DNA of 64,000 nucleotides, from positions 124,001-188,000 of the forward strand of contig NZ_CAJHBS010000004.1 of NCBI RefSeq assembly GCF_904846705.1, written 5' to 3'. Made by a program: the position numbers and the translations under genes. Under the pieces are notes generated by a model. That model was not told the origin of the DNA. It saw nothing but the letters and a program-made list of their open reading frames with translations, and did no database searches. Positions 46,476 through 54,857 of the stretch are shown here, piece by piece (within the stretch, counting starts at the first letter, position 1; each line of letters starts with the position of its first letter). This DNA is from Psychrobacter sp. Pi2-52 (GTDB lineage: Bacteria > Pseudomonadota > Gammaproteobacteria > Pseudomonadales > Moraxellaceae).

Positions 46476-47165
46476 ATGAACAGTCCTGCTAAACCTTATC
46501 TTATTGCACCGTCGATACTCTCAGCTGATTTCGCGCGGTTGGGCGAAGAAGTGGAGAAGGTAATAGAATCGGGTGCCGATGTGATTCATTTTGATGTAAT
46601 GGACAATCATTACGTACCCAATTTGACGTTTGGTAGCATGATTTGTAAGGCATTGCGGGACTATGGTGTTGAAGCGCCAATTGATGTGCATCTGATGGTT
46701 TCACCTGTCGATAGCATGATTGAGCAGTTCTTGGAAGCGGGTGCTAGTATCATTACCTTTCATCCAGAAGCCAGCGCTCATATCGATCGCTCACTTCAAC
46801 TGATCAAAGATGGCGGTGCAGAGTGCGGTTTGGTATTAAACCCAGCGACACCATTACATTATCTTGATTATGTTATGGACAAAGTAGATCAGATTTTATT
46901 GATGAGTGTAAACCCAGGCTATGGTGGGCAGTCGTTTATCGATAGTACTTTAGATAAAGTCCGTCAAGTCCGTCAGCGTATTATTACTAGTGGCCGAGAT
47001 ATTCGATTGGAAGTTGATGGCGGTATCAAAGCCAGTAATATACGTGCGATTGCTGAAGCAGGCGCTGATATGTTCGTTGCGGGTTCTGCGATTTTTAATC
47101 AAGAAGATTATAAAGCGGCTATTGATGAGATGCGCGCAGAGTTGCTATTAGCCAACAACAGCTAG
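46476..47165 (+). CDS. rpe: Ribulose-phosphate 3-epimerase
   Basis: Interconverts ribulose 5-phosphate and xylulose 5-phosphate in the pentose phosphate pathway. 229 residues (E. coli 225). The TIM-barrel motifs are [16 protein letters not shown] at the N-terminus, [18 protein letters not shown] (metal His and Asp), VDVHLMV as [23 protein letters not shown] and [12 protein letters not shown] with the catalytic Asp. Cytoplasmic. Confidence 0.97.
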   Translation: MNSPAKPYLIAPSILSADFARLGEEVEKVIESGADVIHFDVMDNHYVPNLTFGSMICKALRDYGVEAPIDVHLMVSPVDSMIEQFLEAGASIITFHPEASAHIDRSLQLIKDGGAECGLVLNPATPLHYLDYVMDKVDQILLMSVNPGYGGQSFIDSTLDKVRQVRQRIITSGRDIRLEVDGGIKASNIRAIAEAGADMFVAGSAIFNQEDYKAAIDEMRAELLLANNS

Positions 47166-47376
47166 CGAGCGTTATATGGTTAATAAACGCTATTAGCCAT
47201 ACAATAATAATATTAAGATGTGCTGTATAACTTATGACTATATAGTTAATCCGATATAAAAGAGCTACAGCGTTAACCTCGCTTGAAGTATCGCGTATAC
47301 ATCTGCACTCAGTTGCATTGTATCTCTTTTAAATTGAATCAACTCTATATAACGGTCAGTCACGTAAAGGTGAAAT

Positions 47377-47775
47377 ATGGACACAAACAGTTCTAGCAAT
47401 TCAACAGAGCCTTCTGGGCAAATAAACTCTCATGAAACGTTGAATCAGCAGGCAAGGCAGTCACTTGAAAGTGAAACACCGCAGCGCAGTTTGGTGCCTA
47501 GAGGTATCACTATTGGCTTAGCTATGTTTGCACTGGTACTTAGTTTGGCAGGTTATGGCTTTCGTCTGATGGTAGGTGATGACGTCGAAACCGTACTGCG
47601 TCATGCTGCGGTCATTGTGCCTGCATTTATGCTAGGCATTCCGCTGTTTTTTTGGGTAGGCTCTCGCATACTCAATAAAGTTAAAGGCCTGCATATCGAA
47701 AGTTGGAATGCGATTAGTTTGGGCTATTTGACTTCTTGTATATCGATGCTATGGCTGATGGGTACTTACAGTTAA
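47377..47775 (+). CDS. Small membrane protein of unknown function
   Basis: 132 residues. A polar, Ser/Asn/Gln-rich N-terminus of about 45 residues is followed by three membrane segments (about 47-67, 78-98 and 111-129) joined by short loops, including GSRILNKVKGLHIESW. I do not recognise the family. It is the first of three small orphan genes between rpe and the ribosomal protein pair. Confidence 0.65.
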   Translation: MDTNSSSNSTEPSGQINSHETLNQQARQSLESETPQRSLVPRGITIGLAMFALVLSLAGYGFRLMVGDDVETVLRHAAVIVPAFMLGIPLFFWVGSRILNKVKGLHIESWNAISLGYLTSCISMLWLMGTYS

Positions 47776-47804
47776 GTAGTTTCGCTGTAAATATAAGTCT
47801 TTTT

Positions 47805-47860
47805 CGCGCCTGTATCGTTTATTCGCATCTATATTGTTTATTCACGCCTATACAGTATCG
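47805..47860 (+). repeat. 19-base imperfect tandem repeat
   Basis: Two 19-base units, 47805-47823 and 47824-47842, match at most positions, and a third partial unit follows at 47843-47860. They fill the gap between two small membrane protein genes. Confidence 0.55.
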
Positions 47861-47918
47861 TAATATTTTACATTTTTAATCATTAAGCCATGTTCTACAA
47901 GCATGACTGGAATTTTAT

Positions 47919-48230
47919 ATGAGAATCGTACCAGCCAGTATTGCTAAAATTATCTATCCTAAAGACTTACCAAATGGCTTATTTACCAGCTTAATTATCG
48001 CTTGTTTGTTAATGGGGTTGGCGTCATTACGTCACGGAACCGACTTACAAGGTTGGCTAAATGTCATTGAGAACTGGCTACTCATGCTGCTGATATTGCC
48101 CACTGCGACGGCCACCGTTGCACTGCCATTTAAGTATCGTGATCCTAGCCTTGAGCTAAAGCTGGTTTATTACCTTGGAATGTTCGTGGCATTCTTATTT
48201 ACATTAGGAAAGTTACGTTATTGGCACTAA
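47919..48230 (+). CDS. Small membrane protein of unknown function
   Basis: 103 residues. Three membrane segments (about 19-38, 48-67 and 79-95), with NGLFTSLIIACLLMG, WLLMLLILPTATATVAL and LVYYLGMFVAFLFTL. It ends in a short basic tail. The ATG at 47919 lacks a strong ribosome site, so the start is moderately certain. No family recognised. Confidence 0.6.
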   Translation: MRIVPASIAKIIYPKDLPNGLFTSLIIACLLMGLASLRHGTDLQGWLNVIENWLLMLLILPTATATVALPFKYRDPSLELKLVYYLGMFVAFLFTLGKLRYWH

Positions 48231-48451
48231 TATATACAAACGACATGGCATTCAAGTTTGCTTTTATAGCGAAGACTTATGTGACAGCCCTTGAATTCCA
48301 GTGTTAAAGCGTCCATTGTATGAGTAAGACAGATTTACCCGCGTTACTGTAAGACGATAGATTTGCCGAATGAGTTTGTTTTCAATAAATAACTGCTTTG
48401 CAATGACCAGTTTCTCTACCAGTACTAAACGGGATAATAAGGAACACATTA

Positions 48452-48763
48452 ATGCCATACGATATCGATAATGATATAGAAGTAGATAACGAGAATAGCG
48501 ATCAATTTGCAGGATTTGCCAAAGAAACCACGTTAGAGTTGGTGGAAGCAGATGATGGTAGATTGTTGTTGCGTGATGCTGAACAAGACGAAGCGCCATT
48601 GATGACTATCGATTTTTCTGACAAGCTAAAAGAGCTACTTGGTAGTGATACTCAAGCCATTGGTCAACATATGATTCATGCTGCGATTCAGGTCATTATG
48701 CAAAAGCAAATGAGTAAATGGCATGCGCATGTATATGATAAAGAACCAACACACTACAGCTAA
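48452..48763 (+). CDS. Small acidic protein of unknown function
   Basis: 103 residues, strongly acidic N-terminus (DIDNDIEVDNENSD), then a compact region (TTLELVEADDGRLLLRDAEQ and TIDFSDKLKELLG) and a helix ending in VIMQKQMSKWHAHVYDKE. No membrane segment. No family recognised. A bidirectional terminator lies 75 bases downstream, shared with rpmG. Confidence 0.65.
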   Translation: MPYDIDNDIEVDNENSDQFAGFAKETTLELVEADDGRLLLRDAEQDEAPLMTIDFSDKLKELLGSDTQAIGQHMIHAAIQVIMQKQMSKWHAHVYDKEPTHYS

Positions 48764-48837
48764 TTTTTAGTTGTTTCTGAGCACTAATTAAAGCGAATAA
48801 TTGAAGACGTAGCTTAGCAACATGAAACTACAGCCAT

Positions 48838-48873
48838 AAAAAAAGGGTTTATCAATTGATAAGCCCTTTTTTT
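48838..48873. terminator. Bidirectional terminator between the acidic protein gene and rpmG
   Basis: A 16-base stem with A7GGG on one side and CCCT7 on the other, loop AATT. T-runs occur on both strands, which fits two convergent genes. Confidence 0.93.
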
Positions 48874-48932
48874 GTTCAAATAACGTCTTTATAGAAAGTA
48901 TTTATAAAAATGCCTTCTACAAATGATGGCAG

Positions 48933-49088
48933 TTATTTGATTTTAGCTTCTTTAAAGATCACATGCTGGCGTACTTTTGGATCAAACTTTTTGATTTCCA
49001 TTTTGCCAGGCATAGTGCGCTTGTTTTTAGTAGTGGTGTAGTAATACCCAGTACCAGCTGTTGATACTAATTTAATTTTATCTCTCAT
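48933..49088 (-). CDS. rpmG: Ribosomal protein bL33
   Basis: 51 residues: [19 protein letters not shown], then [16 protein letters not shown] and a basic C-terminus ending EAKIK. This is the zinc-free (C-minus) form without the CxxC pairs found in other L33 paralogues. AGGAAAG lies about six bases before the ATG. It follows rpmB after 128 bases, the usual rpmB-rpmG operon. Confidence 0.96.
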   Translation of the reverse strand: MRDKIKLVSTAGTGYYYTTTKNKRTMPGKMEIKKFDPKVRQHVIFKEAKIK

Positions 49089-49216
49089 GATAGCTTTCCT
49101 GTAAATGAGGGGTCTTCAAACGATAGGTACGTGTCTCAAAGAGTGAGTTGCCACAATTAATGTAGCAAAACAGCAGCCTAAATGATGAGAGTCATCACTC
49201 AGCTGCTATTTTTAAC

Positions 49217-49453
49217 TTAAACTTTTTGACCTTGTGCGCGTAGATCTGCTAACACTTTATCGATACCAAGTTTGTCAATGATGCGCATACCTTTGGTAGA
49301 CACACGTAGACGTACAAAGCGGTTTTCAGACTCTACCCAAAAACGATGGTTGTGAAGGTTTGGTAGAAAGCGACGACGGGTTTTGTTGTTTGCATGCGAA
49401 ACATTATTACCCACCATAGGGCGCTTTCCAGTCACTTGGCAAACTCGAGACAT
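49217..49453 (-). CDS. rpmB: Ribosomal protein bL28
   Basis: 78 residues, the same as E. coli. [20 protein letters not shown], followed by [17 protein letters not shown] and a conserved C-terminal half. It is encoded by the first gene of the rpmB-rpmG operon. A hairpin lies in the leader 21 bases before the start codon. Confidence 0.97.
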   Translation of the reverse strand: MSRVCQVTGKRPMVGNNVSHANNKTRRRFLPNLHNHRFWVESENRFVRLRVSTKGMRIIDKLGIDKVLADLRAQGQKV

Positions 49454-49473
49454 GGCGAACTCCTAATCTATGA

Positions 49474-49494
49474 GGTATGAGTTTTTCTCATACC
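49474..49494 (-). promoter_or_regulatory. Hairpin in the rpmB leader
   Basis: A perfect 8-base stem GGTATGAG / CTCATACC with a five-base loop (AAAAA on the transcript strand), ending 21 bases before the rpmB start codon. It could hide or expose the ribosome site, or bind a ribosomal protein for feedback. Confidence 0.45.
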
Positions 49495-49706
49495 AGTCTG
49501 GGCAAGTTGCACGTTTTTGCGGCATGGACACAGCAAGCGGCAGCTTTGCACCAAACAAAACTATATGAAGGTTGAGCTGGTTTTGCTGCTATCTAAAGGC
49601 AAATAACAGGCTGACCAATTCAGAAAATTTTAAAGCCGACATTTATACCATAAAACAGATGAATACTCAAATATTTTTACAATAACTGTCGAATTAAAGG
49701 AGGGCT

Positions 49707-49712
49707 ATTATA
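49707..49712 (-). promoter_or_regulatory. Candidate -10 element of the rpmB-rpmG promoter
   Basis: TATAAT on the minus strand within GGGTATAATAGCCC, a context common for strong gammaproteobacterial promoters. The -35 is weak, and the leader to rpmB would be about 245 bases. Confidence 0.4.
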
Positions 49713-49937
49713 CCCTGAAATGAGCGCTCTATGTTGTTGATTGTTTAATAGTAAAGATTAATTTTTAGTTGTAAGTTATAACAAAAGTCAGTAAAGTTGC
49801 TGTTATATATTTAATACAATCTGTTAATACACCAGTATTACTGTAAATCTATGTATCATTACCAAGCTCTTCTAATTCTGGGTAATGATTTTTTGCTTAT
49901 TTGCTCAGATAAATTACTGCTCATGCGGAGTCAAAAC

Positions 49938-52415
49938 ATGTCATATACATCATCGCCTACTTCCAAGCTATTTCAGTTAACAGCCTTAACCTTATCATTG
50001 GCCTTGGCAGGTTGTGGTGGCGGTGACGGCACTGATACGATAGCGCCAAAGCCAGATATTGGATTGGTTACAGTAATTCCAAGTAATCAAGAATCAGGTA
50101 GTGAGGAAGAGTCAACTATTCAGGCAAGTGAAATATATATACTGTCTAATTACACTAGTATTAATGTGGATATGGCGAAAGATACTTCTATAAAAATAGA
50201 GGCTCTAGTGTTAGATGATAAAAACGGAGTGGTAAGTGATAAGACGGTTACCTTTGCAATCACTGACCCTAAAGCAACAGGGCTGTTCAGTACTTCTAGC
50301 TCTAGAGTAACTACTGACGAAAAAGGAAAAGCAGTCATTGAGTTGCAAGCAACAAGTATGCTAACTGCAGCGCAGCGTGATTTTCTTATTAAAAACGGCT
50401 TAACAGTAAGAGTCAGTGTTGATGGTGTTGAACAGTCTATTACAATATTTGGAATAGAAGGTAATACGAACACACAAAAAGATGATGTTTACGATGTATT
50501 TATTTCATCTGATAAAACTGAATTATTGACCGGTACAGATAAGACGACGGTAAATATTAGAGTAACTGACAAGAAAGGAGGTATCGTTGAAGGTGTTCCT
50601 GTGATTATAAGTATAACTGATGCTGCTCGATATGGTTTGTCCTTAAATAGTGCCTCTAAACAATTCACCGATGAACAAGGTTTGATTGCTGTTGAGCTGG
50701 TACAAAGTAGAGTGAGTATTGATTCACAAATAAATCATGAGAGCTTGTTAACTGTTATTGTTGATGACGATGACAATAGTATCGTTGAGCAAAGCTTCCC
50801 CATCATAGTTTCAGGTACTCGTGCAAGTAATGTTATCTCTTCTAAGAATGTAGTGAGTAGCGGAGAGAATTTCTCAGTGTCTGGGCAACTTTTAGATGGT
50901 GCAGCAAGTCCTATCAGTCGCGCTGATGTGGTTTTGTATAGTAATGATGTAGAAGCAACTATTGGCAGTACGGACTCTGATGGCAACTTTAGATTTAATT
51001 TGAACACCGCTACTTTAAATGCGTCTAGTGATGATAGCTATGTCTTTAGTATTGAAATTAAAGGTGCTAAAAATACTCAGCGTATTCCTAACATCTTAAC
51101 TGTAGGGACTGCTATAAGCTCAAACATGAGCTTTGAACAAACTACTGACATAGCTGTTAATACTAGAGAAAAAATTACTTTGAACGTGCCAGATGGGATC
51201 GATGGTGATAGTGTTGTGATTGTCACAAATAAAGGAAAGGTGTTTGCAAGTACGGGAGAGTCTGAAAACGTAGGTAGCTCTCGTCGGTTGTTAACAGTAA
51301 TGAATAGAAAGGTTGAGTTCTACATCGAGTCGAGTGTACCCGATAGTGCCACTATCACTGCGACCCATAAAAGAACGGGACAACCAGATAATATCAAAGA
51401 AACCGTATTAAATTTTGTTTCCATTAGCCCCACTAAATTACTCCTACAGACCGAGCGATCAATACTAAGTATTGGCGGATCGACGCAAGTGATCGCTCGT
51501 GTATTAGACAATGATAATGCACCAGTGAAAAATGCAATTGTTCAGTTTACAACAACCAAAGATGCATCTGGTGGCAGCCTAGGGAAAGGGGTCGCTTATA
51601 CTGATAGTAGTGGTATAGCAAAGGTGTTTTACAATGCAGGACAGAACCCAACCCAGACAGATGGCGTCGTCATTGAGGCAGAAGTAAGAGTCCTTGAACT
51701 ACCCGATGGTACAGAAAAGTCAGTAAATGTTGGACCTGTAGAAACCAAAATTTCTATACAAACTAGGGCAACATTCATCAGTTTTGCTTTCGCAAATAAA
51801 ATTTCTGCCGGTGATCGTCAAGTCTATTATTATCAAAAAGGTTCTATCAGCGTGCTTAATAGTACAGGTAAGCCTGCTATCAATCAGCCTGTATCTATTA
51901 ACTTGAACCCTAGTAGTTACGGTAAAGGGAAGTTTTTTGTTGATAAAGATATAGATGGTGAAAAATTCTGGAATCGTCGTACCTATCGTACTGTCTTTTT
52001 CCCTGATTCTAGTACTATTGAATACGGTCCCTATATTACTTGTAATAATGAAGATACTAATAACAATGGTATCTTAGATCTAGGTGAAGATGTTAATGGT
52101 AATAATCAGCTAGACCCAATTAACGTTGCGGCAGTACTTGATAAAGATGGCAATAAGGTTGATTCTAGCCAGAGCTTTAATTTTATAACAGACAATGCGG
52201 GTAAAGTTGATTTCTCAATACGTTATCCAAAAGAATATGCAGAATGGTACAGGGCAAAAGTTACGGTCAATACTAGTGTAGATGGTAGTGAATCACAGCA
52301 GTCTCGTTTAATAAGTTTCCCAAGCTTAATAGATGATGTTGATATTGGCATACCGCTACGTCCAAACTTGGAAAGTCCATTCGGGGTTAATCCAAGTTGT
52401 AGTAATTTTGGCTAA
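49938..52415 (+). CDS. Large Ig-like (Big_1/invasin-type) lipoprotein
   Basis: 825 residues from the ATG at 49938, with GGAG eight bases upstream. A lipoprotein signal ends at LALAGC (Cys26). The rest is a chain of beta-sandwich modules: Big_1-like segments at about 65-165, 175-290 and 500-610 (QVIARVLDNDNAPVKNAIV, TDSSGIAKVFYNAG), and a carboxypeptidase-regulatory-like segment at about 300-400 (VSGQLLDGAASPISRADVVL). The C-terminal part has a possible calcium loop (DTNNNGILDLGEDVNGNNQL). Probably outer-membrane anchored and surface exposed; an adhesin-like role is only inferred. It has its own terminator. Confidence 0.8.
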   Translation: MSYTSSPTSKLFQLTALTLSLALAGCGGGDGTDTIAPKPDIGLVTVIPSNQESGSEEESTIQASEIYILSNYTSINVDMAKDTSIKIEALVLDDKNGVVSDKTVTFAITDPKATGLFSTSSSRVTTDEKGKAVIELQATSMLTAAQRDFLIKNGLTVRVSVDGVEQSITIFGIEGNTNTQKDDVYDVFISSDKTELLTGTDKTTVNIRVTDKKGGIVEGVPVIISITDAARYGLSLNSASKQFTDEQGLIAVELVQSRVSIDSQINHESLLTVIVDDDDNSIVEQSFPIIVSGTRASNVISSKNVVSSGENFSVSGQLLDGAASPISRADVVLYSNDVEATIGSTDSDGNFRFNLNTATLNASSDDSYVFSIEIKGAKNTQRIPNILTVGTAISSNMSFEQTTDIAVNTREKITLNVPDGIDGDSVVIVTNKGKVFASTGESENVGSSRRLLTVMNRKVEFYIESSVPDSATITATHKRTGQPDNIKETVLNFVSISPTKLLLQTERSILSIGGSTQVIARVLDNDNAPVKNAIVQFTTTKDASGGSLGKGVAYTDSSGIAKVFYNAGQNPTQTDGVVIEAEVRVLELPDGTEKSVNVGPVETKISIQTRATFISFAFANKISAGDRQVYYYQKGSISVLNSTGKPAINQPVSINLNPSSYGKGKFFVDKDIDGEKFWNRRTYRTVFFPDSSTIEYGPYITCNNEDTNNNGILDLGEDVNGNNQLDPINVAAVLDKDGNKVDSSQSFNFITDNAGKVDFSIRYPKEYAEWYRAKVTVNTSVDGSESQQSRLISFPSLIDDVDIGIPLRPNLESPFGVNPSCSNFG

Positions 52416-52454
52416 ATCAGTTGTAATTCTTACCATATAATTAAAGATAATTAG

Positions 52455-52480
52455 CCCCCAACCCTGCGTTGGGGGTTTTT
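52455..52480 (+). terminator. Intrinsic terminator after the Ig-like lipoprotein
   Basis: Stem CCCCCAAC / GTTGGGGG with loop CCTGC, then five T. Confidence 0.94.
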
Positions 52481-52634
52481 GCGTTATATCTACTCAAACA
52501 TATAAATCGGCATAAATAACCAAAAACAACCAACTCGCTCAGCAAAGTATTGCAAAAAAGATTAAAATAACTGGTTTACTATGCTGTTAGCAATTTTTCA
52601 GCGATAAGTCATCATTTTTTATATTGGGCGAATT

Positions 52635-53555
52635 ATGTCAGACAACACTAAAACGGTTTCATTATCGACCATAGCTTCTCAGAGCAAACAGATTCCTAGC
52701 GCTATTGATACAGCCACGTTGCTCATCAAATGCAAAGATCAGGCAGGTATCGTACAAGCAGTCTCTGAGTTTATTCATCGTTATGGTGCTAATATCATTA
52801 CGCTTGATCAGTATTCAACGGCGCATGAAGGCGGTCAATATTTTATGCGTTTAGAGTTTGCCTTGGCAGGATTGAGCGATATTATCGAGAATTTTGAAGC
52901 CAGCTTTGCGCATACGGTTGCCAAGCGTCACGATATGGATTGGCGTCTACATAATAATGCAACGAAGACCAAAGTCGGCATTTTGGTATCTAAGTTTGAT
53001 CATGCGTTGTTAGATTTATTATGGCGACATCAGCGTGGACTGCTCGATTGCGAGATTACTTGCGTGGTCAGCAACCATCCTGATTTAAAGCAAGCAGTAC
53101 AAAATTTTGGCATTACTTTTCATCATGTACCAGTGACCAAAGACAATAAGTTCGATGCAGAAGAGCAGATTCATAAGTTGATGGCAGGTAACGACTTGCT
53201 AGTATTGGCGCGCTATATGCAAATATTGTCATCAGATTTTGTCAAACGCTGGCCGATGCAAATTATCAATATCCATCATTCATTCTTACCGGCGTTTGTG
53301 GGTGCAGATCCTTATCGTCAAGCTTATGATAAAGGCGTTAAGCTTATCGGCGCAACTGCGCACTATGTCACAGCTGAGCTTGATCAAGGACCTATCATTG
53401 AGCAAGATGTACACCGTGTAACGCATCGCCAAGGGGTAACAGAGCTGCGTGCTATCGGCCGTGATATCGAACGCAACGTATTAGCACGTGCTGTAAACTG
53501 GCATGTGCAAAACCGTGTGATTGTGGCGGGTAATAAGACAGTCGTATTTAACTAA
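52635..53555 (+). CDS. purU: Formyltetrahydrofolate deformylase
   Basis: Releases formate from 10-formyltetrahydrofolate, balancing one-carbon pools. 306 residues (E. coli 280). A ~25-residue polar N-terminus precedes an ACT domain (LLIKCKDQAGIVQAVSEFI, about 30-100) and a formyltransferase domain with LARYMQILSSDFV, the catalytic NIHHSFLPAFVGADPY, and ATAHYVTAELDQGPIIEQD at the end. Cytoplasmic. Its product formate links it to the folate pathway with FolP. Confidence 0.96.
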   Translation: MSDNTKTVSLSTIASQSKQIPSAIDTATLLIKCKDQAGIVQAVSEFIHRYGANIITLDQYSTAHEGGQYFMRLEFALAGLSDIIENFEASFAHTVAKRHDMDWRLHNNATKTKVGILVSKFDHALLDLLWRHQRGLLDCEITCVVSNHPDLKQAVQNFGITFHHVPVTKDNKFDAEEQIHKLMAGNDLLVLARYMQILSSDFVKRWPMQIINIHHSFLPAFVGADPYRQAYDKGVKLIGATAHYVTAELDQGPIIEQDVHRVTHRQGVTELRAIGRDIERNVLARAVNWHVQNRVIVAGNKTVVFN

Positions 53556-53586
53556 GAAAAATCAGTAGTGAGTCGGCTAAAAATAT

Positions 53587-53629
53587 AAAAAAGGCGGTCC
53601 GTAACTATTGTTGCTGACCGCCTTTTTTT
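53587..53629. terminator. Bidirectional terminator between purU and the CcsA-like gene
   Basis: Stem AAAAAGGCGGTC / GACCGCCTTTTT with a 16-base loop and runs of A and T on the two sides, between convergent genes. Confidence 0.94.
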
Positions 53630-53640
53630 GAACACATATT

Positions 53641-54432
53641 TTATAGGAGCATTTCTAAAACGAACTTGCTACCAACAAAGCCAATGGCTAATAGGATAAA
53701 GGCATAAATAGTGATATTAGCCGCACGTTTTCCTCGCCAGCCTGCACGCCAATTACCGAATAGTAGTACACCAAATAATAACCACGATAGTAGACTAAAA
53801 ACAGTCTTATGCACGATATGTTGCGCCATCAAGTCTTGTACATAGATAAACCCAATTCCCAGTGCAATACTGAGCAATACAAAGCCGACCAACAGCATAT
53901 CGAATAATAAACTCTCCATACTTTGCAAGGAGGGGAGTTTATTGACCCAAAAGCGATGAATGGTATGATGCTTGAGCTCACGTATTTGTAGACGTAGAAA
54001 TAGCGCTTGTACCGCCGCCATCAACAGCACACAATAGGCAGCCAATGATAATATGATATGGATTTCAAGTCCGATACTGATATCAGTCAATGGTTGATAA
54101 GGGGCGCGGCCGAAATAACCGACAGTCATACCTATTAGCGCAGTGGGTGCAGCCAAAATGCCAAGACTAAGAATAGGGCGATATAAACAGAACAACAGAT
54201 AAAAGAATAAGAAAAATAAACTGGTCAGACTGATTATATTGAATAAGTTGAAATTTAAACCATACAGCGTCACAACGTATGGATATAGCAGTGCCGCATG
54301 TGCAGCCATGCCAACCAGCAATAAGCCCAAACTGAGGCTTTTGTGGATAGGTTTGTCCTGAACCAGCGCCCAACCAATATGGATGCTGACTAAGATATAA
54401 GCCATGCTAGCAAGTAAGAATGCAAAGTGCAC
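53641..54432 (-). CDS. ypjD: CcsA/YpjD-like cytochrome c assembly family membrane protein
   Basis: 263 residues with about eight membrane segments. It resembles E. coli YpjD, a CcsA/HemX relative encoded next to ffh, which is also its neighbour here. The family motif region is LEIHIILSLAAYCVLLM (about 125) and the segment AQHIVHKTVFSLLSWL near residue 215, with conserved His residues that bind haem in CcsA. A role in cytochrome c maturation has not been shown for YpjD. Confidence 0.85.
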   Translation of the reverse strand: MHFAFLLASMAYILVSIHIGWALVQDKPIHKSLSLGLLLVGMAAHAALLYPYVVTLYGLNFNLFNIISLTSLFFLFFYLLFCLYRPILSLGILAAPTALIGMTVGYFGRAPYQPLTDISIGLEIHIILSLAAYCVLLMAAVQALFLRLQIRELKHHTIHRFWVNKLPSLQSMESLLFDMLLVGFVLLSIALGIGFIYVQDLMAQHIVHKTVFSLLSWLLFGVLLFGNWRAGWRGKRAANITIYAFILLAIGFVGSKFVLEMLL

Positions 54433-54857
54433 AGATAAAAAGCCTCATCTTATACTGAGCATAAACTGCCGCTCAATGTGTCGCTAAAGTGGTATTATCA
54501 GAATGATTAGAATAATCGTCCAATTTATCATAAAATGGGTGCCAATTGAGCACCATCTTGCTTATAACTTATAAATGATCGGCAGTGCTGCATAGCGCAA
54601 AACATAAAATATGTCATCTGTAAAAAGTTAACTACAATTATAAGCGCTGTGTCCTTTGCGAAACGACTATAAGTTTTGAGCCATGTTAATGCTATAGTAT
54701 TGATAATATAATTCTTTTATCATGTCCCTTGTCATGCAATAACCTAATATCTTATAGCGTATCCTAATATTATTTATGAACCATTTTAATGGTTTGATTT
54801 AGAGTTATTTTAATTGCGTATTATTTAATTGAAAACCATTTTAATTGAGAGTTATTT
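54433..54857. other. 425-base divergent region between the CcsA-like gene and ffh
   Basis: No gene seen. It is AT-rich and holds a direct repeat close to the ffh start (see 54779-54857) and repeated CTAATAT motifs at about 54743-54770. Confidence 0.5.
54779..54857 (+). repeat. Direct repeat pair directly upstream of ffh
   Basis: AACCATTTTAAT occurs at 54779-54790 and 54834-54845, each followed by AGAGTTATTT at 54801-54810 and 54848-54857. The last copy directly abuts the ffh ATG at 54858, so its GAGAG also serves as the ribosome site. Confidence 0.7.

Larger units (their letters stand above)
49454..49937. other. 484-base divergent region between rpmB and the Ig-like lipoprotein
   Basis: No gene seen. 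It holds the rpmB leader hairpin, a perfect TATAAT -10 on the minus strand at 49707-49712, a near-palindrome AGGGCTATTATACCCT around it, and an AT-rich stretch before the lipoprotein gene. Confidence 0.6.
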
